From Alphaproteobacteria bacterium (GTDB lineage: Bacteria; Pseudomonadota; Alphaproteobacteria; Rhodospirillales; Rhodospirillaceae): 64,000 bases of DNA. The notes below the pieces were generated by a model. It worked only from the letters and a program-made list of their open reading frames with translations. It was not told the origin of the DNA and searched no databases. Shown here in pieces: positions 37,448-46,542 of the stretch. The DNA lies in assembly GCA_030604885.1 (NCBI GenBank), contig JAUVUZ010000020.1, positions 1 through 64,000 on the forward strand. The letters run 5' to 3'. Within the stretch, counting starts at the first letter, position 1. Each line of letters opens with the position of its first letter. Made by a program: the position numbers and the translations under genes.

Positions 37448-38280
37448 AACGGCGCGAGGATGCGCCCGGCGCGGGCGCAATCCTCCGGATATTCGGCCGA
37501 GGCGAGATAGGCGAACTCGCGGTGCCGCGCCGCCGCCAGCGACGAGCGGGCGCGCAAGGTCGGGTCCACGTGCCCCGGGTGGCAGAAGATCAGCGGCAGC
37601 GCCGGGCTGCCCCCCGCATCGTCGAGAAACCGCCGGAACAGCGGGCCGAACGGCGCCTCGAAATCGTAGGCGCCGCGAAAACTGTCGTTGCAGACGAGAC
37701 CGGCGCGCCGCGCCATCGCCGCGTGGCGGCGGCCGATGACCGAGAGAATCGCCGCCTTCACCGGGTCGACGCCGCGGCGGACGATGCGGTGGAGCGGCTC
37801 GGCGATGGTGCGCATCGCGCAGGCGCGGCCGTATCGCTCCGTCACCGCCGCCATCAGCACCCAGCGCACCACCGGGAAGGCGTGCACGTGCTGGTGGCCG
37901 TCGACGAACGCGGGCGGCGCGCCGAAGGCATCCTCGAAGGCGTCGAGCTGGGCGTTCACCTCCGCCTCCACCTCCGCCACCGGCAGGCGGCGCATCTCGG
38001 CGCGGCGCAGCATCGTCGCCAGCCCCGGCAGCACGCCGCCGGGGGCGAGGCGCGGCAGGCGCGCCAGCGGCGCGTGGTCGGTGAGGGTGAGATGCAGGCC
38101 GACGCTGGCGCGATTCGCCGCCGCCAGTGCGTTCAAATCCGCCGCCCGCTGCCGCCATTCGGGAAAGATCGTCATGGCGCTGGTGGCGCTCAGCCGCCGT
38201 TCGGCGATCAGGGCGTCGATGGCGTCGCAGACGCCGTGAGACATGCCGTAGTCGTCGGCGCAAACCACGATTGTCGCCAT
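37429..38280 (-). CDS. ChbG/HpnK-family carbohydrate deacetylase
   Basis: YdjC-fold metal-dependent deacetylase of 283 residues. Metal-site features are the paired aspartates in CADDYGMS (residues 7-14) and the DGHQHVHAF histidine cluster. Family members remove acetyl groups from chito-oligosaccharides (ChbG) or act in hopanoid side-chain synthesis (HpnK). It is divergent from a lipid-linked sugar transferase cassette, so an N-acetyl-sugar on that carrier is a reasonable but unproven substrate. The start at 38280 fits the family N-terminus MATIVVCADDYG. Confidence 0.85.
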   Translation of the reverse strand: MATIVVCADDYGMSHGVCDAIDALIAERRLSATSAMTIFPEWRQRAADLNALAAANRASVGLHLTLTDHAPLARLPRLAPGGVLPGLATMLRRAEMRRLPVAEVEAEVNAQLDAFEDAFGAPPAFVDGHQHVHAFPVVRWVLMAAVTERYGRACAMRTIAEPLHRIVRRGVDPVKAAILSVIGRRHAAMARRAGLVCNDSFRGAYDFEAPFGPLFRRFLDDAGGSPALPLIFCHPGHVDPTLRARSSLAAARHREFAYLASAEYPEDCARAGRILAPFHSSVV

Positions 38281-38348
38281 TGTATCCGCTTTCCCTCGGT
38301 CGCGATTTTCGATTACCATGCGCCACCCTTGTCCGGAGATCCATCAAG

Positions 38349-39362
38349 ATGCGCACCGCGCACTCTTCGAGTTCCCGAGCGCCGTCGCAGCGCCGCACCG
38401 ACGCTGGACGCACCCTGTCCCTGCTTTCGGTGGTCGTCCCCTGCTACAACGAATCCGCCGGTCTCGAGCGGCTCCACGCGGCGCTGGTGCCGGTGCTGGA
38501 GGCGGCCGTCCCGGCGTTCGAGATCGTCCTGGTGGACGACGGCAGCCGCGACGACACCTTCGCCGTGGCACGCAGGCTGGCGGCGGCGGACCCGCGCGTC
38601 AAGGCCCTGCGCTTCGCCCGCAATTTCGGCAAGGAGGCGGGCATGGCCGCCGGTCTCGCCGCTGCCTCGGGCGACGCGGTGGTGCTGATGGACGCGGACC
38701 TCCAGCACCCGCCCGCCTTCATTCCCGAGATGCTCGCGGCCTGGCGCAACGGCATCGACATGGTGATCGCGGTGCGCCGCGACCGCACCACCGATTCGTG
38801 GCTGCGCGGCGCCGTCAGCCGCCTTTACTACAAGCTCTTCCAGGCGATGTCCGAGGTGCGGATTCCCCAGGGCGCGGGCGATTTCCGCCTGTTCGACCGG
38901 GTGGTGGTGGACGCCATCGTCGATCTGCCCGAGCGCAACCGCTTCATGAAGGGCATCACCAGCTGGGTCGGCTTCCGCCAGGAGTGCCTGCCCTTCGACG
39001 TCGGCGCGCGGGAAACCGGGCGCTCCGCCTGGAGCCTGCTGGGGCTGGTGCGCTACGCGTGGGACGGCCTCACCTCGTTCTCCACCGTGCCGCTGCGGGT
39101 GTGGTCGGTGCTCGGCATCCTGATCGCCGGGCTGGCGGCGATCTACGGTCTGTGGCTGGTGGTGAGCACCACGGTGTTCGGCATCGACGTACCGGGCTAC
39201 GCCTCGCTGATGGTCTCCACCCTGTTCCTCGGCGGCGTGCAGTTGATCTCCCTCGGCGTGCTCGGCGAATACGTGGGGCGGATTTTCCTCGAGGTGAAAA
39301 AGCGCCCGCTCTATCTCGTCGCCGACAGCGTCGGCTTCGACGCGGACGACGGGAGCGCGTGA
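38349..39362 (+). CDS. GtrB-like polyprenyl-phosphate glycosyltransferase (GT2)
   Basis: Transfers a sugar from a nucleotide donor to undecaprenyl phosphate on the cytoplasmic face. 337 residues: GT-A domain with SVVVPCYNES, LVDDGSRDDT, RFARNFGKEAGM, MDADLQHPP, and the GtrB-type NRFMKGITSWVG, then two C-terminal membrane helices (about 258-315) and LGEYVGRIFLEVKKRPLY. The similarity to GtrB/DPM-type enzymes is strong. Overlaps the next gene by a GTGA junction. Confidence 0.9.
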   Translation: MRTAHSSSSRAPSQRRTDAGRTLSLLSVVVPCYNESAGLERLHAALVPVLEAAVPAFEIVLVDDGSRDDTFAVARRLAAADPRVKALRFARNFGKEAGMAAGLAAASGDAVVLMDADLQHPPAFIPEMLAAWRNGIDMVIAVRRDRTTDSWLRGAVSRLYYKLFQAMSEVRIPQGAGDFRLFDRVVVDAIVDLPERNRFMKGITSWVGFRQECLPFDVGARETGRSAWSLLGLVRYAWDGLTSFSTVPLRVWSVLGILIAGLAAIYGLWLVVSTTVFGIDVPGYASLMVSTLFLGGVQLISLGVLGEYVGRIFLEVKKRPLYLVADSVGFDADDGSA

Positions 39363-40993
39363 CGGTGCTGCAAAGTTTGTTCGCCCGGCTTCGCGCCAAT
39401 CCCGGCCGGAGCGCCAGCATCGCGGCCTTCGCGGTGCTGACGACGATCGCGCTCGTCACCTTCCGCTGCTACGGCATCTCCAACGACGAGGAAGTGCAGC
39501 AGACCTACGGCGAGCTGCTGATCCGCTTCTACGCCAGCGGCTTTTCCGACGACAACGCCTTCCACTACCGCAACCTCTATCTCTACGGCGGGCTGTTCGA
39601 CCTGATCGCGGCGGCGATCGGCCAGCACCTCGGCATGCCCACCTACGAGTGGCGGCACCTGCTTTCGGCGATGGTCGGGCTGGTGGGGATGTGGGGCACC
39701 TGGCGGCTCACCCGCCTGCTCTCCAACGAGACCTGGGCGTGCGTGGCGGTGCTGCTGCTCGCCTCCACCGGCGCCTGGTGGGGGCCGCTGTTCAACGAAA
39801 CCAAGGACATCTCCTTCGCCGCGGCGATGATCTGGGTGACCTATTACGCCGCGCGCATCGCCCCGCAACTGCCGCGCCCGCAACTGCGCCACGTCGTCGG
39901 CCTCGGCGCGGCGCTCGGCTGCGCCCTCGGCCTGCGCATCGTCGCGGTCTACGCCGGGCTGGAACTGGCGATCCTGATCGTCGTCGCCGCCATCGACACC
40001 AAGGGCGGCTGGGCGTCGGCGCTGGACCGCATCGGCATCACCGTCTGGCGGCTGCTGCCCGCCGGGGCGGCGGCGCTGGCGATCATGGCGGTGGCGTGGC
40101 CGTGGTCGGTGTTCGCGCCGCTCAATGTGCTGGTGGCGATCGAAACCTTCTCCCGCTTTCCCATCAACATGGCGACGCGCCTCGACGGCGTGGTGATGAA
40201 GGCCTCCGACGTGCCGCGCTGGTATCTGCCGCTCTACCTCGGCGTGCGGCTCACCGAACTCACGCTGTTCGGCGTGGTGGCCGGGTGCCTCGCCGGGCTG
40301 CTCGGCACCGCGCGGCGCAACGTCGACCGCCTGCACGCGCTGCGGCTGCTGCCGGTGGTGCTGGCGGTGGCGGTGCCGCTCGGCCATGCGCTCCTCGCCA
40401 AGCCGGTGCTCTACAACGGCATCCGCCACTACATGTTCCTGCTGCCGCCGATCGCGGTGCTGGCGGCCCTCGGTCTGCGCGCGGCATGGCACGCGGTGGA
40501 CCGCCGCCTCGGCCGTCGCGCCGGCGGTGCCTTCGCCCTCGCCTGCGCCGCCGCCTGGGTGTGGCACGCGAGCGTCCTGGTGCGGCTGCACCCGTACGAA
40601 ACCGTGGCCTACAACGTCTTCGCGGGCGGGGTTTCGGGCGCGGTGGGGAAATACGAGTTCGACTACCACGGCAACTCGATCCGCGAGGCGGCGATCCGGC
40701 TCAGCGAGATCGTCGTCGAGGAAGAGGAAGACGGCCGCCGCGAGGCGCACCTGGGGCCGCCCTATCGCGTCGCGGTGTGCGCCGAGCAGATCCAGGCGGA
40801 CGAATACCTGTCGTCGCTGTTTCGCGTCACCACCAACTGGCTGTCGGCGGATTTCTTCATCTCGCCGATTCAGGACGGCTGCGAGAACGTGCTCAACGGC
40901 ACGCCGATCGTCACCGTCGAACGCATGGGCACGGTGATCGGCGTGGTGAAGGACCGCCGCGCCCTCACCCGCACCCACGTCGACGCGCCATGA
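39359..40993 (+). CDS. Multi-pass GT-C-type glycosyltransferase
   Basis: A 544-residue polytopic membrane protein with at least ten hydrophobic segments and a C-terminal soluble part. The first extracytoplasmic loop has the acidic motif NDEE (42-45) expected of GT-C enzymes that use lipid-linked sugars; another family-like stretch is NETKDISFAAAM. Starts with GTG at 39359 overlapping the GtrB-like gene and stops inside the GtrA gene start. In gtr cassettes this position is taken by the specific transferase that decorates a surface polymer; the acceptor is unknown. Confidence 0.75.
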   Translation: MTVLQSLFARLRANPGRSASIAAFAVLTTIALVTFRCYGISNDEEVQQTYGELLIRFYASGFSDDNAFHYRNLYLYGGLFDLIAAAIGQHLGMPTYEWRHLLSAMVGLVGMWGTWRLTRLLSNETWACVAVLLLASTGAWWGPLFNETKDISFAAAMIWVTYYAARIAPQLPRPQLRHVVGLGAALGCALGLRIVAVYAGLELAILIVVAAIDTKGGWASALDRIGITVWRLLPAGAAALAIMAVAWPWSVFAPLNVLVAIETFSRFPINMATRLDGVVMKASDVPRWYLPLYLGVRLTELTLFGVVAGCLAGLLGTARRNVDRLHALRLLPVVLAVAVPLGHALLAKPVLYNGIRHYMFLLPPIAVLAALGLRAAWHAVDRRLGRRAGGAFALACAAAWVWHASVLVRLHPYETVAYNVFAGGVSGAVGKYEFDYHGNSIREAAIRLSEIVVEEEEDGRREAHLGPPYRVAVCAEQIQADEYLSSLFRVTTNWLSADFFISPIQDGCENVLNGTPIVTVERMGTVIGVVKDRRALTRTHVDAP

Positions 40994-41373
40994 CCGCCCG
41001 CGACCACCTGCACCGTTTCCTCGCCTTCGCCGCCGTGGGGCTGGTGGGCACCGGCGCCCATTACCTCACCCTCGCCGGACTGGTGGAGCTTCTGGGCGTC
41101 GATCCGGTGGCCGGATCGGTAGCGGGCTTCGTGGTCGGCGCGGCGGTCAACTACGCGCTCAACTATCGCCTCACCTTCCGCAGCGACAAGCGCCACCGCG
41201 AGGCGGCGACCAAGTTCTTCGCCGTCGCCGCCTCGGGATTCGTCATCAATGCGGGGCTGATGCACCTGCTGGTGAACGTCGCCGCCCTCCCCTACCTGCT
41301 GGCGCAGGTGGGGGTGACCGGCTTCCTGGTGTTCTGGCACTACGCGCTCAACGCGCTCTGGACCTTCAAGTAA
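40990..41373 (+). CDS. GtrA-family lipid-linked sugar flippase
   Basis: A 127-residue protein with four membrane helices matching GtrA: RFLAFAAVGLVGTGAHYLTL, NYALNYRLTFRS and the terminal FWHYALNALWTFK. GtrA proteins are thought to flip undecaprenyl-phosphate-sugar to the periplasmic face. ATGA overlap with the GT-C gene shows coupling. Completes a transferase-flippase-transferase set. Confidence 0.9.
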   Translation: MTARDHLHRFLAFAAVGLVGTGAHYLTLAGLVELLGVDPVAGSVAGFVVGAAVNYALNYRLTFRSDKRHREAATKFFAVAASGFVINAGLMHLLVNVAALPYLLAQVGVTGFLVFWHYALNALWTFK

Positions 41374-41835
41374 TCAGCGCGCGCCGTCGGAGACGACGCG
41401 GGTCTGGCCGCCCTGGAGGATCATCACCCGGTCGCCGGGCGCCAGGTTCTCGTCGTTGGCCTGGACCACCGCGATGGTGCGGCCGTTGTCGAGCTGGACC
41501 ACGAACTCGGTGCCGCTGGAGCGGGTGATCGCCTCCTCCGCCGCGCTGCCGCCGACGCCGCCCAGCACCGCGCCGCCCACCGCGCCCAGCACGTTGGAGC
41601 GCCAGCCGCCGCCGATGAACGACCCGGCGACGCCACCCGCCACCGCGCCCGCGCCGGAGCCGACGCCGCTCTTGGTGCCCTCCACCTGAACCTCGCGCAT
41701 CGACACGATCCGCCCCTTCTCGACGTTCTGCGCCTGGAGCGCCTGATTGCGCGAATAGCTGCTCGCCGAGGGCGCGGAGCCGCACCCGGCGAGCGCCACG
41801 GCGGCGAGCATCAACGGAACGTAACGAAAGCGCAT
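41374..41835 (-). CDS. Glycine-zipper outer-membrane lipoprotein (SlyB-like)
   Basis: A 153-residue lipoprotein: signal with lipobox LAGC (cysteine about 18), a Ser/Gln-rich spacer, then a glycine-zipper membrane segment (GAVAGGVAGSFIGGG and AVGGAVLGGVGGSA, about 60-98) and a small C-terminal beta domain. This is the layout of SlyB/Pal-cross-reacting lipoproteins. Its stop abuts the gtrA-family stop on the opposite strand. Role in envelope integrity is inferred from the family. Confidence 0.82.
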   Translation of the reverse strand: MRFRYVPLMLAAVALAGCGSAPSASSYSRNQALQAQNVEKGRIVSMREVQVEGTKSGVGSGAGAVAGGVAGSFIGGGWRSNVLGAVGGAVLGGVGGSAAEEAITRSSGTEFVVQLDNGRTIAVVQANDENLAPGDRVMILQGGQTRVVSDGAR

Positions 41836-42021
41836 GGCCTGACCCCTCGAACGATGATCCATCAATAGAATTTTTGAGTCCCGCGACGATTCCGCAAGCC
41901 CTGCCGCGCCTGCGCCACCGCCGCGCCGAGCGCGTCGAAGCCGCGCCGCGAGTGTGCTAGACTGCCCGCGACAATCGCCCCGCGGCCCGCCCGCGCCCAC
42001 CGTTCCGAGGAAACTCCACCG

Positions 42022-42264
42022 ATGAAGCCCGTGTTCGTTCAGCTCCAGTGCGCCCCCGGCAAGACCTACGAAGTCGCCGACGCGATCTGGGAACTCGAAA
42101 TCGTCTCCGAACTCTATTCCACCAGCGGCGAATTCGACCTGTTGATGAAGCTCTACGTGGAAAGCGACGACCTCGAAGACATCGGCAAACTGGTGAACGA
42201 AAAAATCGCCTCCCTCCCCGGCGTCCGCCGCTCCCTCACGACTTTGACGTTCAAGGCGTTCTGA
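42022..42264 (+). CDS. Stand-alone Lrp/AsnC ligand-binding (RAM) domain protein
   Basis: An 80-residue protein that is just the effector domain of Lrp/AsnC regulators, with no helix-turn-helix. VFVQLQCAPGKTYEVADAI, STSGEFDLLMKLYVE and GVRRSLTTLTFKAF match the alpha/beta sandwich. Such single-domain proteins form oligomers and bind amino acids, and may pair with full Lrp proteins; one is encoded 4.3 kb away (46543-47004), but no direct link is shown. GAGGAAA precedes the ATG. Confidence 0.9.
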   Translation: MKPVFVQLQCAPGKTYEVADAIWELEIVSELYSTSGEFDLLMKLYVESDDLEDIGKLVNEKIASLPGVRRSLTTLTFKAF

Positions 42265-42268
42265 GCAT

Positions 42269-42306
42269 TAAAAAAACGGGCTATCGGCTTGACCGATAAC
42301 CCGTTT
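42269..42306 (-). terminator. Terminator of tRNA-Lys (and convergent AsnC-domain gene)
   Basis: A 13-bp stem (42275-42287 with 42293-42305) and five-base loop; on the minus strand it has a G-U wobble and is followed by seven T. On the plus strand only TTT follows. Clear minus-strand intrinsic terminator, probably two-way. Confidence 0.85.
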
Positions 42307-42316
42307 CGGAATTCTA

Positions 42317-42392
42317 TGGTGAGCGCGGCGGGACTCGAACCCACGACCCGCTGATTAAAAGTCAGCTGCTCTACCAACTGAGCTACGCGCTC
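42317..42392 (-). tRNA. tRNA-Lys (anticodon UUU)
   Basis: The minus strand folds as a complete tRNA: 7-bp acceptor stem GAGCGCG/CGCGCTC, D-loop with AGTTGGTAGA, anticodon loop CTTTTAA (anticodon TTT at 42357-42359), T-arm with GGTTCGAGTCC, discriminator A and an encoded CCA end (42317-42319). 76 bases. A promoter lies upstream and a strong terminator follows. A cccccgcg-type hairpin (42400-42415) sits in the short 5' leader. Confidence 0.97.
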
Positions 42393-42422
42393 CCACCCTC
42401 CCCGCGTGCGCGGGGAAGGCGG

Positions 42423-42451
42423 ACCATAATGGTACGGGGCCTTCGGGTCAA
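42423..42451 (-). promoter_or_regulatory. Candidate promoter of tRNA-Lys
   Basis: Minus strand TTGACC (42446-42451) and TATGGT (42423-42428) are separated by 17 bases, 31 bases upstream of the tRNA 5' end. A 7-bp GC hairpin (42400-42406 with 42409-42415) lies between the -10 and the tRNA. Spacing and distance suit a stable RNA gene. Confidence 0.6.
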
Positions 42452-42464
42452 GCCCGAGGGCGCC

Positions 42465-43076
42465 TCACTTCACGGATTTCAGGCGCTCGACGTCGGCGGC
42501 CACCTTCATCGACACCAGCTTGGTGGGGTCGCGCACTTCGCCGTTGTTGGCCTGGGTGCCCTTCTTGATCTGGTCGACGTGGTCCATGCCTTCGACCACC
42601 TCGCCCCAGATGGTGTACTTGCCGTCGAGGAACGACGCGGGGGCGAAGCAGATGAAGAACTGGCTGTCCGCCGAATTCGGGTCCTGGGCGCGGGCCATCG
42701 AGGCGGTGCCGCGCACGTGCTTCTCCTTCGAGAACTCGGCCTTGAGCTTCTTGCCCGAGCCGCCCATGCCGGAACCGGTGGGATCGCCGCCCTGGGCCAT
42801 GAAGCCCGGGATGACGCGGTGGAACGGCGTGCCGTCGTAGAAGCCCTCGCGCGCCAGTTCCTTGATCCGCGCCACGTGGTTGGGCGCGAGGTCGGGGCGC
42901 AGCGCGATCACCACGCGGCCGGTGGGCAGCTCCAGATAGAGCGTGTTCTCAAGGTCGCGTTCCGCCGCCTGCGCGGTGTTGTCTTCGCTCATCGCCAGGA
43001 CTCCCCATGACAAAATCAAACCCGCCGCCAGGGCCATCAGGCCGCGGCGACCCATCAGTGAACCGAAAAGCCGCAT
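42465..43076 (-). CDS. Cyclophilin-type peptidyl-prolyl cis-trans isomerase, probably periplasmic
   Basis: Catalyses proline isomerisation during protein folding. The 203-residue product has a hydrophobic N-terminal segment (about 10-29) consistent with a signal peptide or anchor, then the cyclophilin core: YDGTPFHRVIPGFMAQGGDP, ADSQFFICFAPASFLDGKYT and WGEVVEGMDHVD. It begins one base after the coaD stop. An internal ATG at residue 29 could give a cytosolic form, but its absence of a clear site favours the long one. Confidence 0.92.
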   Translation of the reverse strand: MRLFGSLMGRRGLMALAAGLILSWGVLAMSEDNTAQAAERDLENTLYLELPTGRVVIALRPDLAPNHVARIKELAREGFYDGTPFHRVIPGFMAQGGDPTGSGMGGSGKKLKAEFSKEKHVRGTASMARAQDPNSADSQFFICFAPASFLDGKYTIWGEVVEGMDHVDQIKKGTQANNGEVRDPTKLVSMKVAADVERLKSVK

Positions 43077-43077
43077 G

Positions 43078-43590
43078 TCACTCGCCTTCCCATTCGCGGA
43101 ATCTGTTGATCAGGTCGCCGCGCACCCGCGCGGGAACGAACCCGCTGACGTCGCCGCCGAGGCGGCCGACCTCCTTGACGAAACGCGACGAGATGAACTG
43201 GTTGTGTTCCGACGCCATCAGGAACACCGTCTCCACATCCGGATTGAGCCGCACGTTCATGCCGCACATCTGGAACTCGTATTCGAAATCGGACACCGCA
43301 CGCAGGCCGCGGATGATGATCTTGGCGCCGGATTCCACGGCGAAGTTCATCAGGAGGTTGCCGAACGGGCGCACCTCCACGGTCTTTCCCGCGGGCAGGG
43401 CGATGGCCGCGCACTCGCGCTCCGCCATCGCCACCCGCTCCTCGAGCGAAAACATCGGTCCCTTACCGGCGCTCACCGCCACCGCCACGATCAGGTGATC
43501 GACGATGCGCAGCGAGCGGGCGACGATGTCGAGATGGCCGTTGGTGATCGGGTCGAACGTTCCCGGATACACCCCAATGCCGTCGGACAT
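43078..43590 (-). CDS. coaD: Phosphopantetheine adenylyltransferase
   Basis: Penultimate step of coenzyme A synthesis: adenylates 4'-phosphopantetheine. 170 residues with the nucleotidyltransferase motif GTFDPITNGHLDI (T-x-GH) at about 10-22 and IIRGLRAVSDFEYEFQM, the classic CoaD signature. GGGGAG lies before the ATG. Located between gyrA and a cyclophilin, a common alphaproteobacterial order. Confidence 0.96.
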   Translation of the reverse strand: MSDGIGVYPGTFDPITNGHLDIVARSLRIVDHLIVAVAVSAGKGPMFSLEERVAMAERECAAIALPAGKTVEVRPFGNLLMNFAVESGAKIIIRGLRAVSDFEYEFQMCGMNVRLNPDVETVFLMASEHNQFISSRFVKEVGRLGGDVSGFVPARVRGDLINRFREWEGE

Positions 43591-43638
43591 GGGTTACTCC
43601 CCCCTGGTGTAAAGCGGCCGCGTCCTCTCCCGACGCGG

Positions 43639-46398
43639 TCAGTCCCCTTCGCCCGGAGTCTCCGGAGCCGCCCCATCCTCGGGAGCCGCATCGCCGGTCT
43701 CGACGTCGTCGGCGAGGTCCTCGTCGTCCCCCACCGCCGCGTCGTCGAGGCGCGTGGCGGATACCACGCGCTCGTCCTCGCCCATGCGGAACAGCCTCAC
43801 GCCTTGGGTTTTGCGGGCAGCAATGCGGATATCACGCACCGGCATCCGGATCAACTGTCCGCCGTCCGACACCAGCATCAGCTGGTCGGAATCCTTGACC
43901 GGGAACGACGCCACCAGATCGCCCAGGCGGTCGTTGGCGTCGATGTTCATGATCCCCTGCCCGCCGCGCCCGGTGATGCGGTATTCGTAGGCCGAGGTGC
44001 GCTTGCCGTAGCCGTTGGCGGTGACCACCAGCATGAACTCCTCCGCCTCCTTCATCGGATAGAAGAGGTCGTCGGCGATCAGCGAGGCGGGGTCGACCGG
44101 CGGCTCGTCGGCCTCGGTCATGTGCTCCTCGATGCGGCGGCGCTTGAGGTAGGCCTCGCGCACCTCCATCGAGTAGTCGGTGTGGCGCAGCACGGTGACG
44201 CCGATCACCTCGTCGTCGTCCGCCAGCTTGATGCCGCGCACGCCGGTGGAGGAGCGGCCGACGAACACCCGCACGTCGTCGATGGGGAAGCGGATGCACT
44301 TGCCCTTGCGGGTGGAGAGGAAGATGTCGTCACCGCCCTCGCAGCCGCGCACCGAGATCAGGCGGTCGCCGGATTCCAGCTTCATCGCGATCTTGCCGTT
44401 GGACATCACGTTGGCGAAATCCGACAGCCGGTTGCGCCGCACGTCGCCCCGCGCGGTGGCGAAGACGATGTACATGTTCTCCCACAGCGCCTCGTCCTCC
44501 GGCAGGCGGAGAATCGCGGCGACCGCCTCGTTCTCCTGCAACGGCAGGAGGTTGACCAGCGGCTTGCCGCGCGACTGCGGGTTGCCGAGCGGCAGCTTGT
44601 AGGCCTTGAGCTTGTAGGCCATGCCGAGGGTCGAGAAGAACAGCAGCGGCGTGTGGGTGGAGGCGGCGTAGACGCGGCGGACGTAATCCTCGTCGCGCGT
44701 CGCCATGCCGGTGCGGCCCTTGCCGCCGCGCTTCTGCGCGCGATAGGTGGAGAGCGGCACGCGCTTCACGTAGCCCTTCGCCGAATAGGTGACAACCATC
44801 TCCTCGCGCGGGATCAGGTCCTCGATGTCGTGCTCGAACTCGTTCTCCTCGAACGTGGTGCGGCGCGGGTCGGCGTAGAGGGTCTTCACCTCGATCAGCT
44901 CGTCGCGGATGATACCGTAGAGCTTCTCGCGAGAGCGCAGGGTTTCGAGATAGTCCTCGATGCGGGCGCCGATTTCGCGCAGTTCGTCGTGGACCTTGTC
45001 GCGCTCGAGGCCGGTGAGGCGGTGCAGGCGCAAATCGAGGATCGCGCGCGCCTGAGCGTCGGAGAGGCGGTAGGTGCCGTCCACCACGCCGCGGCCCGGC
45101 TCGTCGATCAGCTCGATCAGCGGCGCCACGTCGGAGGCGGGCCAATCGCGCCCGGTGAGGGCCTCGCGGGCGGCGTTGGGGTCGGCGGCGGCGCGGATCA
45201 TCGCGATGATGTCGTCGAGGTTGGCGACCGCGATCGCCAGGCCCACCAACACGTGCGCCCGGTCGCGCGCCTTCGCCAGCTCGTACTCGGTGCGGCGGCG
45301 CACCACCTCCTCGCGGAAGTGGACGAACGCCTTGATCACGTCCTTCAGCATCAGCAGCTGCGGGCGGCCCTCGTTGAGCGCCAGCATGTTGACGCCGAAC
45401 GAGCTTTGCAGCGGCGTGAAACGGTAGAGCTGGTTCAGCACCACCTCGGGCTGGGCGTCGCGCTTCAGCTCGATGACGACGCGCACGCCGCGGCGGTCGG
45501 ATTCGTCGCGCAGCCCGGCGATGCCGTCGATCTTCTTGTCGCGCACCAGTTCGGCGATCTTTTCGATCATCGCCGCCTTGTTCACCTGGTAGGGCACCTC
45601 GTGCACCACCACCGCCATGCGGTCCTTGCGGATTTCCTCGATCTCGCAGCGGGCGCGCAGGATCACCGAACCGCGGCCGGTGGTGTAGGCGGCGCGCGCC
45701 CCCGCCCGGCCGACGATCACGCCGCCGGTGGGGAAATCCGGCCCGGGGACGATCTGCATCAGTTCCTCGACCGAGATCGCCGGGTCCTCGATGTAGGCGC
45801 AGCAGGCGTCCACCACCTCGCCCAGGTTGTGGGGCGGAATGTTGGTGGCCATGCCCACCGCGATGCCGCCCGCGCCGTTGACCAGCAGGTTCGGGAAGCG
45901 CGCCGGCAGCACCGTCGGCTCCAGGGTGCTTTCGTCGTAGTTGGGCTGGAAGGAGACGGTGTCCTTGTCGATGTCGTCGAGCAGCGCCTGGGAGCTTTTC
46001 GCCAGGCGCGCCTCGGTGTAACGCATCGCCGCGGGCGGGTCGCCGTCCATGGAGCCGAAGTTGCCCTGGCCCGACACCAGCGGCAGGCGCATGGAGAAGT
46101 CCTGCGCCATGCGCACCATCGCGTCGTAGATCGCCGAATCGCCGTGCGGGTGATAGCGGCCCATCACGTCGCCGACGATGCGCGCCGACTTGCGGAACGG
46201 CTTGCCGAAGTCGTAGCCGCTTTCCTTCATCGAATACATGATCCGGCGGTGCACGGGTTTGAGCCCGTCGCGGACGTCGGGGATGGCGCGCGCCACGATC
46301 ACGCTCATCGCGTAATCGAGGTAGGAGCGCTTCATTTCTTCTTCGATGGTGACGGGCTGGATATCGTTCCCGGTCGCTTTGATCGGCGGATTGGTCAA
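43639..46398 (-). CDS. gyrA: DNA gyrase subunit A
   Basis: Breakage-reunion subunit of gyrase, which supercoils DNA. 919 residues; catalytic tyrosine in [14 protein letters not shown] reads [20 protein letters not shown] with Ser and Asp at the two quinolone-resistance positions (sensitive-type), and the C-terminal beta-pinwheel carries the gyrase box QKRGGKG. An acidic tail (about 880-919) ends the protein. The only usable start giving the conserved [15 protein letters not shown] region is TTG at 46398; in-frame TGA lies just upstream. A candidate promoter is at 46447-46475. Confidence 0.96.
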   Translation of the reverse strand: MTNPPIKATGNDIQPVTIEEEMKRSYLDYAMSVIVARAIPDVRDGLKPVHRRIMYSMKESGYDFGKPFRKSARIVGDVMGRYHPHGDSAIYDAMVRMAQDFSMRLPLVSGQGNFGSMDGDPPAAMRYTEARLAKSSQALLDDIDKDTVSFQPNYDESTLEPTVLPARFPNLLVNGAGGIAVGMATNIPPHNLGEVVDACCAYIEDPAISVEELMQIVPGPDFPTGGVIVGRAGARAAYTTGRGSVILRARCEIEEIRKDRMAVVVHEVPYQVNKAAMIEKIAELVRDKKIDGIAGLRDESDRRGVRVVIELKRDAQPEVVLNQLYRFTPLQSSFGVNMLALNEGRPQLLMLKDVIKAFVHFREEVVRRRTEYELAKARDRAHVLVGLAIAVANLDDIIAMIRAAADPNAAREALTGRDWPASDVAPLIELIDEPGRGVVDGTYRLSDAQARAILDLRLHRLTGLERDKVHDELREIGARIEDYLETLRSREKLYGIIRDELIEVKTLYADPRRTTFEENEFEHDIEDLIPREEMVVTYSAKGYVKRVPLSTYRAQKRGGKGRTGMATRDEDYVRRVYAASTHTPLLFFSTLGMAYKLKAYKLPLGNPQSRGKPLVNLLPLQENEAVAAILRLPEDEALWENMYIVFATARGDVRRNRLSDFANVMSNGKIAMKLESGDRLISVRGCEGGDDIFLSTRKGKCIRFPIDDVRVFVGRSSTGVRGIKLADDDEVIGVTVLRHTDYSMEVREAYLKRRRIEEHMTEADEPPVDPASLIADDLFYPMKEAEEFMLVVTANGYGKRTSAYEYRITGRGGQGIMNIDANDRLGDLVASFPVKDSDQLMLVSDGGQLIRMPVRDIRIAARKTQGVRLFRMGEDERVVSATRLDDAAVGDDEDLADDVETGDAAPEDGAAPETPGEGD

Positions 46399-46446
46399 GG
46401 TTCACACACTCTTGTAAGGCCTTCGTCCGGAGCCGGACGGCGGAGC

Positions 46447-46475
46447 AGTCTACCACCCCGAAGCCCCCGACTCAA
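46447..46475 (-). promoter_or_regulatory. Candidate gyrA promoter
   Basis: Minus strand TTGAGT (46470-46475), 17-base spacer and TAGACT (46447-46452), each matching four of six consensus bases, about 50 bases before the gyrA start. A hairpin cgtccgg/ccggacg (46424-46439) lies in the resulting leader. Confidence 0.4.
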
Positions 46476-46542
46476 CGCTCGCAGCCCTCTTCGCGGCTCG
46501 CGCTCAAGCTATTGATTTCATTGGCTCAGACAGTGACGCCGG

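Noticed and set aside
42943-46515. 1190-codon plus-strand frame antisense to gyrA
   Set aside because: His/Arg/Asp-rich shadow of gyrA, which is intact on the minus strand.
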